In this document: positions 1 to 6,790 of the stretch, one piece after another | Position numbering within the stretch: position 1 is the stretch's first letter | Layout of the letters: each line of letters begins with the position of its first letter | Origin: Methanomicrobiales archaeon | GTDB lineage: Archaea > Halobacteriota > Methanomicrobia > Methanomicrobiales > JACTUA01 | Assembly: GCA_028678905.1 (NCBI GenBank) | Contig: JAJRCO010000117.1 | Span: 1-21,931, forward strand | Reading direction: 5' to 3' | Length of the DNA stretch: 21,931 nt | The notes under the pieces: generated by a model | Told to the model about the DNA's origin: nothing | Seen by the model: only the letters and a program-made list of their open reading frames with translations | The model's database searches: none | Position numbers and translations under genes: made by a program

Positions 1-192
1 ACAGCCCAGCATGTCCCGGTCGCAGACCGCCACAGAGATGGGCTGGCCCAGTGGCCGGCCCTTAGCCTCGTAGACTTTCAGGACCGCTTCCTCGGAGAGT
101 GCATCCCCTCCTAGACCATATAAGGTGTCGGTGGGGTACACTACCAGTCCGTCCCGCCGGAGGATCGCCACGGCCTGCTCGATGAGGTCCAT
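1..192 (-). CDS. tsaC: L-threonylcarbamoyladenylate synthase TsaC/Sua5 (N-terminal part, cut by window edge)
   Basis: Reading the minus strand from the ATG at 192 gives 64 residues in an open frame that runs off the window. It begins MDLIEQAVAILRRDG and then shows VVYPTDTLYGLGGDA, the signature of the YrdC/Sua5 family, followed by a KGRP motif (KxR nucleotide-binding loop). Members condense threonine, bicarbonate and ATP into threonylcarbamoyl-AMP, the donor used by KEOPS to make t6A37 in ANN-decoding tRNAs; they act in the cytoplasm. The ATG directly abuts the TAG stop of the upstream ACT-domain gene (TAG|ATG), and AAGGAG within the last codons of that gene makes a good ribosome binding site, so the two are very probably one operon. 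The C-terminal part is not visible, so short TsaC and long Sua5 forms cannot be told apart. Confidence 0.93.
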   Translation of the reverse strand, partial: MDLIEQAVAILRRDGLVVYPTDTLYGLGGDALSEEAVLKVYEAKGRPLGQPISVAVCDRDMLGC

Positions 193-873
193 CTAGAACT
201 CCTTACCTCTCACCCGGCAGATATCGAATACCGCTTTGCTACTGATGTGCATTACCGCAAAGACCCCGGCCTGGATCGGATCGGTAACCACCAGATCGGC
301 GTGTTTGGGCACACTCCCTGCCATCCTGAGGGCGATCACCGGTATTCCGGCCTGGCGCACCCGATCCACCGCCCGGGACACCTCTCCGCCCATCAGGGAA
401 CCGGCGAGGACCAGGATAGAAGCCCGGGGCAGCCGGGTCACCGCGTCCACTGCATGGGCGAGGTCGTTTTCCCCCACCAGCGGGATGGTGTCTACCGAGA
501 TCCGTTCTCCTCGGATATTGTGCCGGTCCGCCTCGTTTACCGCACCAAGGGCCACCTGGGCGACCTGGGCTCCCCCGCCAATGATGATCACTCGGGAACC
601 GAAGATGCGGTTGAAGGGCTCATGGATGCTCACATCGTGCACACAGGGAAGATCGGTGAGATCCTGGATCAGCAACTCTTTTTTTTCGTTCTCTTCAAGC
701 TCAAAATAGAGGCTTGCTTTGCCCTTATTCGGGCCGCAGAGCACAACGGATTGTTGCACCATGATGATATTTGCCTCATGCCTTGCCACCGACGTCGCGA
801 TGTCGCGGAGCACGCCCGGGCAGTCATCGCTGATCAGGCTGAGGCCGTAGTGCTGAGGAGAGTCCATGTGCAT
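193..873 (-). CDS. ACT-domain protein, archaeal conserved (DUF5612-like)
   Basis: A 226-aa cytoplasmic protein. Residues about 7-85 look like an ACT domain: an opening GLSLISDDCPGVLRDIATSVA with the glycine/hydrophobic loop where ACT domains bind small ligands, usually amino acids. Residues about 90-220 form an alpha/beta region starting SRVIIIGGGAQVAQVALG, a Gly-rich loop after a beta strand that resembles a nucleotide- or sugar-phosphate-binding fold. I recall this architecture as a methanogen family named DUF5612; the assignment is from memory and no reaction is known to me. The ATG at 873 lies one base after the tRNA-Gly gene, and a second in-frame ATG is at 867; neither has a Shine-Dalgarno sequence, so a leaderless message released by tRNA 3' processing is plausible. 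Its stop abuts tsaC. A role as an amino-acid-responsive regulator is conjecture. Confidence 0.82.
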   Translation of the reverse strand: MHMDSPQHYGLSLISDDCPGVLRDIATSVARHEANIIMVQQSVVLCGPNKGKASLYFELEENEKKELLIQDLTDLPCVHDVSIHEPFNRIFGSRVIIIGGGAQVAQVALGAVNEADRHNIRGERISVDTIPLVGENDLAHAVDAVTRLPRASILVLAGSLMGGEVSRAVDRVRQAGIPVIALRMAGSVPKHADLVVTDPIQAGVFAVMHISSKAVFDICRVRGKEF

Positions 874-874
874 A

Positions 875-945
875 TGCGGTAGCCGGGATTCGAACCCGGG
901 CTAGAGGCTTGGGAAGCCCCTGTCCTGCCGCTAGACTACTACCGC
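875..945 (-). tRNA. tRNA-Gly (CCC anticodon)
   Basis: The minus strand folds into a complete cloverleaf. The acceptor stem is GCGGTAG/CTACCGC, the D-arm carries TAGTCTAGCGGCAGGA, the anticodon arm is GGGGC-TTCCCAA-GCCTC with anticodon CCC, and the T-arm is GCCGGG-type with the invariant TTCGAAT loop. The discriminator base is A at 875, CCA is not encoded, and there is no intron. It decodes GGG glycine codons. An AT-rich block lies at 954-966 but is too close to the 5' end (about 15 bases) to be a canonically spaced TATA box, so its promoter is unclear. The ACT-domain gene begins immediately downstream. Confidence 0.96.
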
Positions 946-1164
946 TCCGAAGTGAATATATGTTTTCAGCAGGAGCTAATCAGTGTATCGATGGCCCCCG
1001 TGCATAGAGATTCGAGGCGGTCTCTCGATGGAGAATTGCCTGAATCGTGAGTACCTCGGCAATATACTATTCGCGATGATTATGCGGTTTGCGGGGAATT
1101 TGCAGGGCCATAATTCCGGCGAAATGCTGAACTTTTCGGAGAGTTTGAAAAAAAACAGAAGTGG

Positions 1165-1184
1165 CTTGAGATCTTTTTCTCAAG
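1165..1184 (-). terminator. Hairpin with trailing T-run on the minus strand
   Basis: Seven-base perfect inverted repeat CTTGAGA/TCTCAAG with a six-base loop. On the minus strand it is followed by eight T at 1155-1148. It may terminate an unrecognised minus-strand RNA from the 1200-1450 region, or may be chance. Confidence 0.3.
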
Positions 1185-1300
1185 TCGATTTCGGGTATTG
1201 AACGCTGATCGTGACTATCTTCCTCTCATGTTATTCGATCCATCGTTACCGGAATTCGTTCTAGTACCTGATGATTTCCCCCGGTTACCCGGAGATACCC

Positions 1301-1307
1301 TTATTTA
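1301..1307 (+). promoter_or_regulatory. Candidate TATA box of the rps15 operon
   Basis: TTATTTA stands in GC-rich surroundings. With the usual archaeal spacing of about 26 bases, transcription would start near 1330, leaving a leader of about 140 bases before the rps15 ATG. It is the best TATA-like element in the 500 bases upstream; the call rests only on sequence and spacing. Confidence 0.45.
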
Positions 1308-1328
1308 CACCGGTCTCGATGTAGTATG

Positions 1329-1434
1329 AGCACTGTACAAGTAAGTGCTGGCACTGGTAAGTCCGACATGCCGGATCCCGGCATTGCCACCAAGGCTTGG
1401 GATTACAGAGAGTCAGAGAATACGAGACTCTTTT
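1329..1434 (+). promoter_or_regulatory. Structured 5' leader of rps15 (candidate autoregulatory RNA or stable RNA)
   Basis: Three consecutive stems can be drawn. First, AGCACT (1329-1334) pairs with AGTGCT (1344-1349). Second, ATGCCGG (1368-1374) pairs with CCGGCAT (1378-1384) and is closed below by TGGCA (1349-1353) with TGCCA (1385-1389). Third, AGAGAGTC (from 1409) pairs with GACTCTTT (to 1433) across an 11-base loop. A long structured leader is unusual before an archaeal gene. Ribosomal protein S15 represses its own mRNA through leader structure in several bacteria, so an analogous device is a reasonable guess; a separate small RNA that ends at the third hairpin is the alternative. Confidence 0.35.
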
Positions 1435-1470
1435 CCAAAGGACCCCATCGTGTCCATCCAGAGGTGAAAC

Positions 1471-1929
1471 ATGGCAAGAATGCATGCTCGACGGAAAGGG
1501 ACCTCACGATCCGTACGCCCCTACCGTAAAGAGATTCCCTCCTGGTCGACCACCGCTGCACCCGAGATCGAGAAGATCATCCTTGATCTCAGAAAGCAAG
1601 GGAAGACCACGAGTGAGATCGGATTGATTCTGCGGGATAAGCACGGAGTACCGGACGTGAAACTGGCCACCGGAAAAAGGATTGGCCGTATTCTCGCAGC
1701 GGCGGGAACCGAATCGAGGATCCCGGAAGATCTCCAGAATCTGATCATCAAGGCGCTGGGGATGAGAAAGCACATTTTGGAGAACAAAAACGATCTCCAC
1801 AACAAGCGCCAGCTCCAGCTGACCGAATCGAAGGTACGCCGCCTGGTAAAGTACTACATCAATTCCGGAAAACTACCCAGAGACTGGGAGTACAAGCCAG
1901 AGACCGCTGAAATCATGTTATCCCGATAA
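1471..1929 (+). CDS. rps15: 30S ribosomal protein S15 (uS15)
   Basis: A 152-aa protein starting MARMHARRKGTSRSVRPYR, the archaeal/eukaryotic form of S15 with its basic N-terminal extension of about 70 residues. The conserved segment GKTTSEIGLILRDKHGVPDV (residues about 50-69) and the C-terminal helical core ending near NSGKLPRDWEY are typical. S15 binds the central domain of 16S rRNA early in small-subunit assembly. Start choice: ATG at 1471 is preceded by GAGGTGA at 1461-1467, an excellent archaeal Shine-Dalgarno. It is the first gene of a plus-strand block, with three bases to the nuclease gene that follows. A potentially structured leader of about 140 bases precedes it. Confidence 0.97.
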   Translation: MARMHARRKGTSRSVRPYRKEIPSWSTTAAPEIEKIILDLRKQGKTTSEIGLILRDKHGVPDVKLATGKRIGRILAAAGTESRIPEDLQNLIIKALGMRKHILENKNDLHNKRQLQLTESKVRRLVKYYINSGKLPRDWEYKPETAEIMLSR

Positions 1930-1932
1930 GAT

Positions 1933-3150
1933 ATGCCCCTGGAAAAGATTGCCCGACAGGTCGCCAATCTCCTCTCGAGCAGGGAGTTTGTAGAGATCTA
2001 CGCCCATCATGACGTGGACGGGATCGCTGCAGCCTCCATCATCGGGCATGCCCTCTTTCGTGACGGCGGAAGTTTTCGCATCCGGGTGGTTTCGGATCTC
2101 ACGCCTGAGCTCCTCACCGGAAGCCCCCAGGCCGTGCTCTGTGATATCGGTTCCGGTATGGCAGATCTGCCTGCCGAGGCCGTGGTGATAGACCACCATG
2201 TTCCTCATTTTATGGGCAGTTACCATGTCAATCCCCGGTTGGCGGGGCTGGATGGAGAAAAAGAACTCTCCTCAGCCGGGGCCGCGTACCTGGTCGCCCA
2301 GGAGCTGGGTGACAACCGTGATCTGGTGGGACTGGCGATCCTGGGTATGCTGGGAGACAATCAGCCGGCCACCGGGAAGAACCGTGAGATACTGCAGGAG
2401 GGAATCGTCCACCAGTTCCTCTCCACCGCGTACGGGTTCCTACTCCCCGGAAGAAGCATGGTGGAACGGCTTATGACGGCTATCGATCCGTACCTGGGGG
2501 GTTTTTCAGGAGTCGAGGACCGGTGCCGGGCACTGGTGGAGGAATGTACCACGGAGGGAGAGATTGACGAAGAAGCCCTGGTCTCCCGCCTGATCCTGGA
2601 GATCGCTCCACGGGCCAGCTCCGGAGCGCTCCATGGAATTTATGGAACGCGGTATACCCTTGAAAAAGAGATCCACGAAGATGCCCACACACTGTCCGCC
2701 CTTGTCGATGCATGCGGGAAGGCGGGGGCCGGGGGGCTCGGCGTTGCACTCTGTCTTCGTCATGCGGGTCTGGAAAAGGAGGTCTGGGAAGTGATGGGCG
2801 GATATCGCAGCAGAGTGATCGAGGGAATCCGTACGGCGAAGCAGATTGAGGATCAGCAACCCTGGTTCGAGGTCACTAATCCCCGTATCGCCGGCAACGT
2901 GGCCGACGCACTGGCTCTGGATCTGGTCCAGAACCGGCCAGTTGCGGTGTTCTCTCAGGAAGAAGGATTCGCCCACGTCTCACTGCGGACACCGGAGCAG
3001 GTTACCTTCAACCTGGCAGCTCTTGCCCGGGAAACAGCGACTGCCTGCGGGGGGCACGGAGGAGGACACGAAACAAGGGCCGGAGCGGTGATAGGAGTGA
3101 CACAGGTGGAATGTTTTAAAAACGGACTGCGGAAGGCGATCGCGGGATGA
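1933..3150 (+). CDS. DHH-family phosphoesterase, archaeal RecJ-like/GAN-type nuclease
   Basis: A 405-aa protein with the motifs of DHH phosphoesterases: HHDVDG at residues 25-30 (motif I), CDIGSG with Asp71 (motif II), IDHH at 86-89 (the DHH motif itself), LGD near 140-142, and a C-terminal DHHA1-like domain with GGGH at 376-379. All expected metal and substrate ligands appear present, so it should be an active Mn/Mg-dependent exonuclease or phosphodiesterase. Archaeal homologues include GAN/RecJ, a 5'-3' ssDNA exonuclease that binds GINS, and RecJ-like enzymes acting on RNA; the sequence alone does not separate these. The location directly after rps15 and before pcc1 is a conserved archaeal arrangement in my recollection. 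Its last bases overlap the pcc1 start (ATGA), suggesting translational coupling. Confidence 0.9.
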   Translation: MPLEKIARQVANLLSSREFVEIYAHHDVDGIAAASIIGHALFRDGGSFRIRVVSDLTPELLTGSPQAVLCDIGSGMADLPAEAVVIDHHVPHFMGSYHVNPRLAGLDGEKELSSAGAAYLVAQELGDNRDLVGLAILGMLGDNQPATGKNREILQEGIVHQFLSTAYGFLLPGRSMVERLMTAIDPYLGGFSGVEDRCRALVEECTTEGEIDEEALVSRLILEIAPRASSGALHGIYGTRYTLEKEIHEDAHTLSALVDACGKAGAGGLGVALCLRHAGLEKEVWEVMGGYRSRVIEGIRTAKQIEDQQPWFEVTNPRIAGNVADALALDLVQNRPVAVFSQEEGFAHVSLRTPEQVTFNLAALARETATACGGHGGGHETRAGAVIGVTQVECFKNGLRKAIAG

Positions 3151-3371
3151 TCCATATCCAGGGGGTGCTCACCACCGGACACCAGAATCCCTCCTGCGTG
3201 GCGGCATCGCTGCGACCGGACAATCTGCAGAATATGGAGACCCAGTACCGGGGAGACCGGGTGGTAACCACCCTGGAAGGAACCTCTCTTCGTTCGGTGA
3301 TCGCTTCGGTGGATGATTACTTGATGAACCTGGGTATTGCCGAGGAGGTATGCAGATGCGCTTCCAGATAG
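3147..3371 (+). CDS. pcc1: KEOPS complex subunit Pcc1
   Basis: A 74-aa protein, the usual size for archaeal Pcc1. After a beta-strand start (MIHIQGVLTT) comes SCVAASLRPDNL, then strands carrying YRGDRVVTTLEGTSLRSV, and the closing helix ASVDDYLMNLGIAEEV, which matches the family. Pcc1 dimerises and binds Kae1 in the KEOPS complex (Kae1, Bud32, Cgi121, Pcc1), which transfers the threonylcarbamoyl group to A37 of tRNA. It overlaps the nuclease gene by four bases upstream and serS by 16 bases downstream, so the three genes are almost certainly cotranscribed and coupled. The TsaC gene of the same pathway lies at the left end of the window. Confidence 0.88.
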   Translation: MIHIQGVLTTGHQNPSCVAASLRPDNLQNMETQYRGDRVVTTLEGTSLRSVIASVDDYLMNLGIAEEVCRCASR

Positions 3372-4864
3372 AGGCGGCCATCCAGTGCAGCGCAGCTCTT
3401 CCCGAAGAGGGAATCCGGATCCTGGAGAAGGCGGTACAGGATGCGAATGAACGCCTGTTCCGGAAAGGGGTTCCCGAAAACGTGGATCCGGTTGAAATTG
3501 GGCGGATCACCGCATGGAAGGTGCGGGATGACCAGATCCTGCTTACTCTCGAGAGCGGCCCCTACACCCGGGTCCACGATGCGATCTTTCGGTTCCGGAA
3601 GCAGCTCGCATCCCTGCTGGGACGCCTGCGCATTGGACTGCGGGGACTGGAGGTTATTTCCTACCGCGTCCTTCTCGATGAAGGGGTCACCGCGGACCTG
3701 GTACCCCGCCTTCCGTTCATCCGCGGGATCGCCGAACGGAATGGCCGGGTGGAGATCGACCTCGCGGTCACCGCGTCTGATCTTGAAAACAGGTTGCCAG
3801 ACCGTATCGTCCGCCTCATCGAGGAGAAGACCCAGGCCCGGCAGTATGGAGGAAAGACCGAGCACTGGCAGCTTCTGTATCAGAGCGAGAGCCGTCCCCG
3901 CATCTACACCGGCAATCCCACCGACGAGCTGATCGCGAGGAAATGGATCAAGCACGGTTCGTCCCGGGGGCAGTGGATCTATGCGCCCCAGGCGGTCCAG
4001 CTCTTTCGCACCTTCGAGCGGATCGTGGAAGAGGAGATTATCCGCCCACTCGGCTTCCGGGAGATGATCTTTCCCAAACTGGACACCTGGGACGTTCTCT
4101 CCCGATCCGGGCACGCAAAAGGCGTGTACCCGGAGATCTACTACGTCTGCACCCCCAAAACCCGGGATCCGGCCTACTGGGAGGACATCGCCGATTACTT
4201 CAAGGTGACAGGTGAGGTCTGGGTGGAGAAGATTCGGGAACGCATCGACGGTCCGATCGGGGCGATGTGCTACGCCCAGTGCCCCTCGTTCTGGCCGTTC
4301 GTCCAGGGGGAGACCCTCGCCTCCGACTGTCTACCCATCCGGGTGTTTGACCGGAGCGGCACCTCCCACCGCTATGAGAGTGGAGGCATCCACGGCATCG
4401 AGCGGGTGGACGAGTTCCACCGCATCGAGATCCTCTGGCTGGGCACCTGCGATCAGACCGTGGAGATGGCCGAGGCGCTCCATGCTGGCTACTCGCGAGT
4501 GTTTAACGACCTGCTGGAGCTGGAATGGCGGGCGGCCCGGGTAACTCCCTGGTTCATGGCCCAGGAGGGAATGGTGGGCGCCTGCGGCTGCGAATCGGTG
4601 GGAACCACCGATTATGAGGCTCTCCTCCCTTACAATGAGAGCTGGCTTGAGTTCCAGAACGTGAGTGTGAACGGGGATAAATATCCGCGGGGCTTTACTG
4701 TAAAGATCCAGAGCGGGGAAGAATGCTGGTCGGGCTGTTCCGGGATCGGCCTGGAACGGTGGACCGCGGCGTTCCTCTCCCAGAAGGGCTTTGACCCCGC
4801 GCAGTGGCCCGAGGCAGTCGCGAAACGGATTGAAGAAATACCTGACATCTTCAGGTTCCTGTAA
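3356..4864 (+). CDS. serS: Seryl-tRNA synthetase, methanogen (type 2, zinc-dependent) form
   Basis: About 502 aa, matching the rare SerRS of methanogens rather than the common bacterial/eukaryotic form. The N-terminal 170 residues form the distinctive tRNA-binding domain (VHDAIFRFRKQLASLLG resembles M. barkeri SerRS); the rest is a class II catalytic core with motif 2 region FDRSGTSHRYESGG and motif 3 GCSGIGLERW. Zinc ligands by comparison with M. barkeri (Cys306, Glu355, Cys461) would be Cys309 (in CYAQC), Glu358 (in HRIEILWLG) and Cys461 (in GCSG). Start choice: ATG at 3356 has GGAGGT six bases upstream (3344-3349); an in-frame ATG at 3350 touches that sequence and is less likely. The enzyme charges tRNA-Ser with serine. 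It overlaps pcc1 and precedes rps3ae by 12 bases. Confidence 0.95.
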   Translation: MRFQIEAAIQCSAALPEEGIRILEKAVQDANERLFRKGVPENVDPVEIGRITAWKVRDDQILLTLESGPYTRVHDAIFRFRKQLASLLGRLRIGLRGLEVISYRVLLDEGVTADLVPRLPFIRGIAERNGRVEIDLAVTASDLENRLPDRIVRLIEEKTQARQYGGKTEHWQLLYQSESRPRIYTGNPTDELIARKWIKHGSSRGQWIYAPQAVQLFRTFERIVEEEIIRPLGFREMIFPKLDTWDVLSRSGHAKGVYPEIYYVCTPKTRDPAYWEDIADYFKVTGEVWVEKIRERIDGPIGAMCYAQCPSFWPFVQGETLASDCLPIRVFDRSGTSHRYESGGIHGIERVDEFHRIEILWLGTCDQTVEMAEALHAGYSRVFNDLLELEWRAARVTPWFMAQEGMVGACGCESVGTTDYEALLPYNESWLEFQNVSVNGDKYPRGFTVKIQSGEECWSGCSGIGLERWTAAFLSQKGFDPAQWPEAVAKRIEEIPDIFRFL

Positions 4865-4876
4865 CAAGGTGATACC

Positions 4877-5485
4877 ATGGTAAAGAAGAAACAGATTGGA
4901 CGCAAAGTCGAAGGTTGGAAAGCGAAGAGCTGGTACAAAGTGTATGTACCGGATGTCTTCGGAAAGACCTATATGGGCGATACCATCGCCAATGAACCGG
5001 ATAAAGTGGTGGGAAGGATCATCTCCACCACGCTGGGTGAAGTCACCCAGGACTATGCAAAGCAGCAGATCAAGCTTCGTCTGAAGATCACGAACGTGGC
5101 CGGAGACGCCGCGTACACCGATTTTGCGGGACATGAGGTGACCCGCGATTTCATGCGGTCCCTGGTGAAGAGGAAAACCTCCCGCATCGACAGCATTCTC
5201 CCGGTGACCACCAAGGACGGGAAGATCTTCCGGGTGACAGTCACCTGCCTCACCTTGTCGAGAGCGAACCTCTCTCAGGTGCACGCCATCCGCGAAACCC
5301 TCAGCACCTATGTGCGCACCTACGCGACGCAGGTTAACTCCGATGCCTTCATCAAAGACATGGTGAGTGGCGAAATCGCAAAAGAACTCCTCAAGCAGAT
5401 CAAGACCATCTACCCTATCCGCCGGGTGGAGATCATCAAATCCAAGACGGAGTCGGCCACACCTGAAGTGCTGGCCACCGCGTAA
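4877..5485 (+). CDS. rps3ae: 30S ribosomal protein S3Ae (eS1)
   Basis: A 202-aa protein, the normal size for archaeal S3Ae. Diagnostic segments are the basic start with KAKSWYKVYVPDVFG (residues about 15-30), IGRISTTLGEV-like GRIISTTLGEVTQDY, GHEVTRDFMRSLVKRK TSRID around residues 85-107, and the closing YPIRRVEIIKSK. The protein sits on the small-subunit platform near the mRNA exit and is found only in archaea and eukaryotes. The ATG at 4877 has AAGGTGAT at 4866-4873 as its ribosome binding site. It follows serS by 12 bases and ends the translation-related block; the next gene seems to have its own promoter. Confidence 0.97.
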   Translation: MVKKKQIGRKVEGWKAKSWYKVYVPDVFGKTYMGDTIANEPDKVVGRIISTTLGEVTQDYAKQQIKLRLKITNVAGDAAYTDFAGHEVTRDFMRSLVKRKTSRIDSILPVTTKDGKIFRVTVTCLTLSRANLSQVHAIRETLSTYVRTYATQVNSDAFIKDMVSGEIAKELLKQIKTIYPIRRVEIIKSKTESATPEVLATA

Positions 5486-5503
5486 AACGGGAAATCGGCA
5501 GGG

Positions 5504-5510
5504 TAATTAT
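5504..5510 (+). promoter_or_regulatory. Candidate TATA box of apgM (leaderless start)
   Basis: TAATTAT stands alone in GC-rich sequence with its centre about 27 bases before the apgM ATG, which has no Shine-Dalgarno. That spacing places the transcription start at or next to the ATG, so a leaderless message is predicted. Confidence 0.45.
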
Positions 5511-5533
5511 CCCTGACCACCATCCTTTCTTCC

Positions 5534-6769
5534 ATGACTGCCCGGACAGTGCTGCTCCTGGTACTGGATGGCATCTCGGACCGTCCGTGTCCCGATCTGA
5601 ACGGGAAGACTCCCCTCCAGGCTGCTGCAACCCCCCTTCTCGATCGCCTGGCTACGCAAGGTGTGTGTGGAATAATGGATACCATCGGACCCGGCATCCG
5701 GCCCGGATCCGACACCTCCCATCTGAGTCTGCTGGGATATCCACCGGAGCGGTATTACACCGGTCGGGGACCCCTGGAAGCGGAAGGATGCGGGATCCAC
5801 ATGGAGAAGGGGATGATCGGGTTTCGCGGGAATTACGCCACCCTGGGAAAGGATGGGACCATCCTCGATCGCCGGGCGGGAAGAATTCACGAGACCTGGG
5901 AACTGAGCGCGGCCATTCAGCAGGGAGTGGATCTCTCGCTTTTCGGAATAACGTTTGGATTCTGCTCCGGTGCCGGCCACCGGGCGGCTCTCGCCCTGAA
6001 AGGAGAGGGACTCGGGCCGGAGGTCTCCTCTAATGATCCGAAAAGGGAAGGTGTTGTCCCCCCCGTGGTGAGACCCTGTACCGACAGAAAGGCGGATCGT
6101 AAAACCGCCGATGCCTGCAACGAATTTGTCCGTCAGTCCCACGAGATCCTGGAGGATCATCCTCTCAACCGTACCCGGGTGAGTCGGGGAGAGCCGCCGG
6201 CAAACATCGTGCTCATCCGAGGGGCGGGGGAGATGGGCTATTTTGAATCGTTTGAGGAACGATACCACCTGCGGGGCAGCGTGATCGCCGCAGCGACCCT
6301 GATCACCGGGATCGGAAAGGTGGTCGGCCTTCGGCATGTGCCCGTTGCTGGGGCGACCGGGTCGGTGGACACCAATCTGAAGGGGAAGATCGCCGCTGCG
6401 GTTCGGGAACTGGAACAGCAGGACTTTGTGCTCCTGAACATCAAGGGGGCAGACGAAGCGGCGCACGATGGGAATGCCCGGGTGAAAAAGCAGTTCATCG
6501 AGCGGATCGACGCCTCGCTGTCCCCGCTACTGGAACTCTCCGACTGCCTTCTGGTGGTCTGCGGGGACCACAGCACCCCCTGTACCATCCGGGACCACAG
6601 TGCCGACCCGGTGCCCCTGCTGCTCCATGGGGAGGGGGTGCGGGTGGACTCGGTGCAGAGATTTGACGAGTTTTCCTGTGCACAGGGAGGGCTGCATCGC
6701 CTTCCGGGACTCTCCCTGATGCCCATCGTCCTCGACCTGATAAACAAGGCTCATAAGTATGGGGCGTAG
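5534..6769 (+). CDS. apgM: 2,3-bisphosphoglycerate-independent phosphoglycerate mutase, archaeal type
   Basis: A 411-aa enzyme of the alkaline-phosphatase superfamily that interconverts 3- and 2-phosphoglycerate in glycolysis/gluconeogenesis in the cytoplasm. It shows LVLDGISDRP (metal Asp12) followed by GKTPLQAAATPLLDRLA, then PGIRPGSDTSHLSLLGY (residues 53-69), the ApgM signature holding the nucleophilic serine, KGADEAAHDGN (metal ligands near Asp307 and His311), and VCGDHSTPC...DHS (residues 343-356) completing the two-metal site. The length is normal for the archaeal family and all key residues are present. There is no Shine-Dalgarno before the ATG, and a TATA-like element lies 27 bases upstream. 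The next gene begins 21 bases after the stop. Confidence 0.95.
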   Translation: MTARTVLLLVLDGISDRPCPDLNGKTPLQAAATPLLDRLATQGVCGIMDTIGPGIRPGSDTSHLSLLGYPPERYYTGRGPLEAEGCGIHMEKGMIGFRGNYATLGKDGTILDRRAGRIHETWELSAAIQQGVDLSLFGITFGFCSGAGHRAALALKGEGLGPEVSSNDPKREGVVPPVVRPCTDRKADRKTADACNEFVRQSHEILEDHPLNRTRVSRGEPPANIVLIRGAGEMGYFESFEERYHLRGSVIAAATLITGIGKVVGLRHVPVAGATGSVDTNLKGKIAAAVRELEQQDFVLLNIKGADEAAHDGNARVKKQFIERIDASLSPLLELSDCLLVVCGDHSTPCTIRDHSADPVPLLLHGEGVRVDSVQRFDEFSCAQGGLHRLPGLSLMPIVLDLINKAHKYGA

Positions 6770-6790
6770 AAATTAGTACGGCGAAGCCCG

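Larger units (their letters stand above)
946..1470. other. 525-bp intergenic region between the tRNA-Gly operon and the rps15 operon
   Basis: No convincing gene. A 72-codon open frame at 983-1201 (plus) has no ribosome binding site or family resemblance. A hairpin at 1165-1184 (7-bp stem CTTGAGA/TCTCAAG, 6-base loop) is followed on the minus strand, after 9 bases, by a run of eight T (1155-1148); this has the form of a minus-strand terminator, although I see no minus-strand gene that would need it. The right end (about 1330-1470) is the presumed structured leader of rps15, listed separately. Confidence 0.6.

Noticed and set aside
983..1201. 72-codon plus-strand frame between the tRNA and rps15
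   Set aside because: No ribosome binding site, no promoter at a useful distance, and no recognisable composition; its 3' part includes the hairpin at 1165-1184.
1266..1275. CTGATGAT resembling a box C of a C/D guide RNA
   Set aside because: No matching box D at the expected distance and no internal box pair; a single match to a short motif is expected by chance.
3317..5284. Long minus-strand frames opposite serS and rps3ae (3317-4114, 4331-5284)
   Set aside because: Both lie antisense to well-identified genes, have no ribosome binding site, and read as low-complexity shadow translations.
5507..6466. Long open frame (319 codons) on the minus strand opposite apgM
   Set aside because: It is antisense to a gene with unmistakable ApgM motifs; GC-rich codons commonly leave such antisense frames open, and the translation shows no family pattern.
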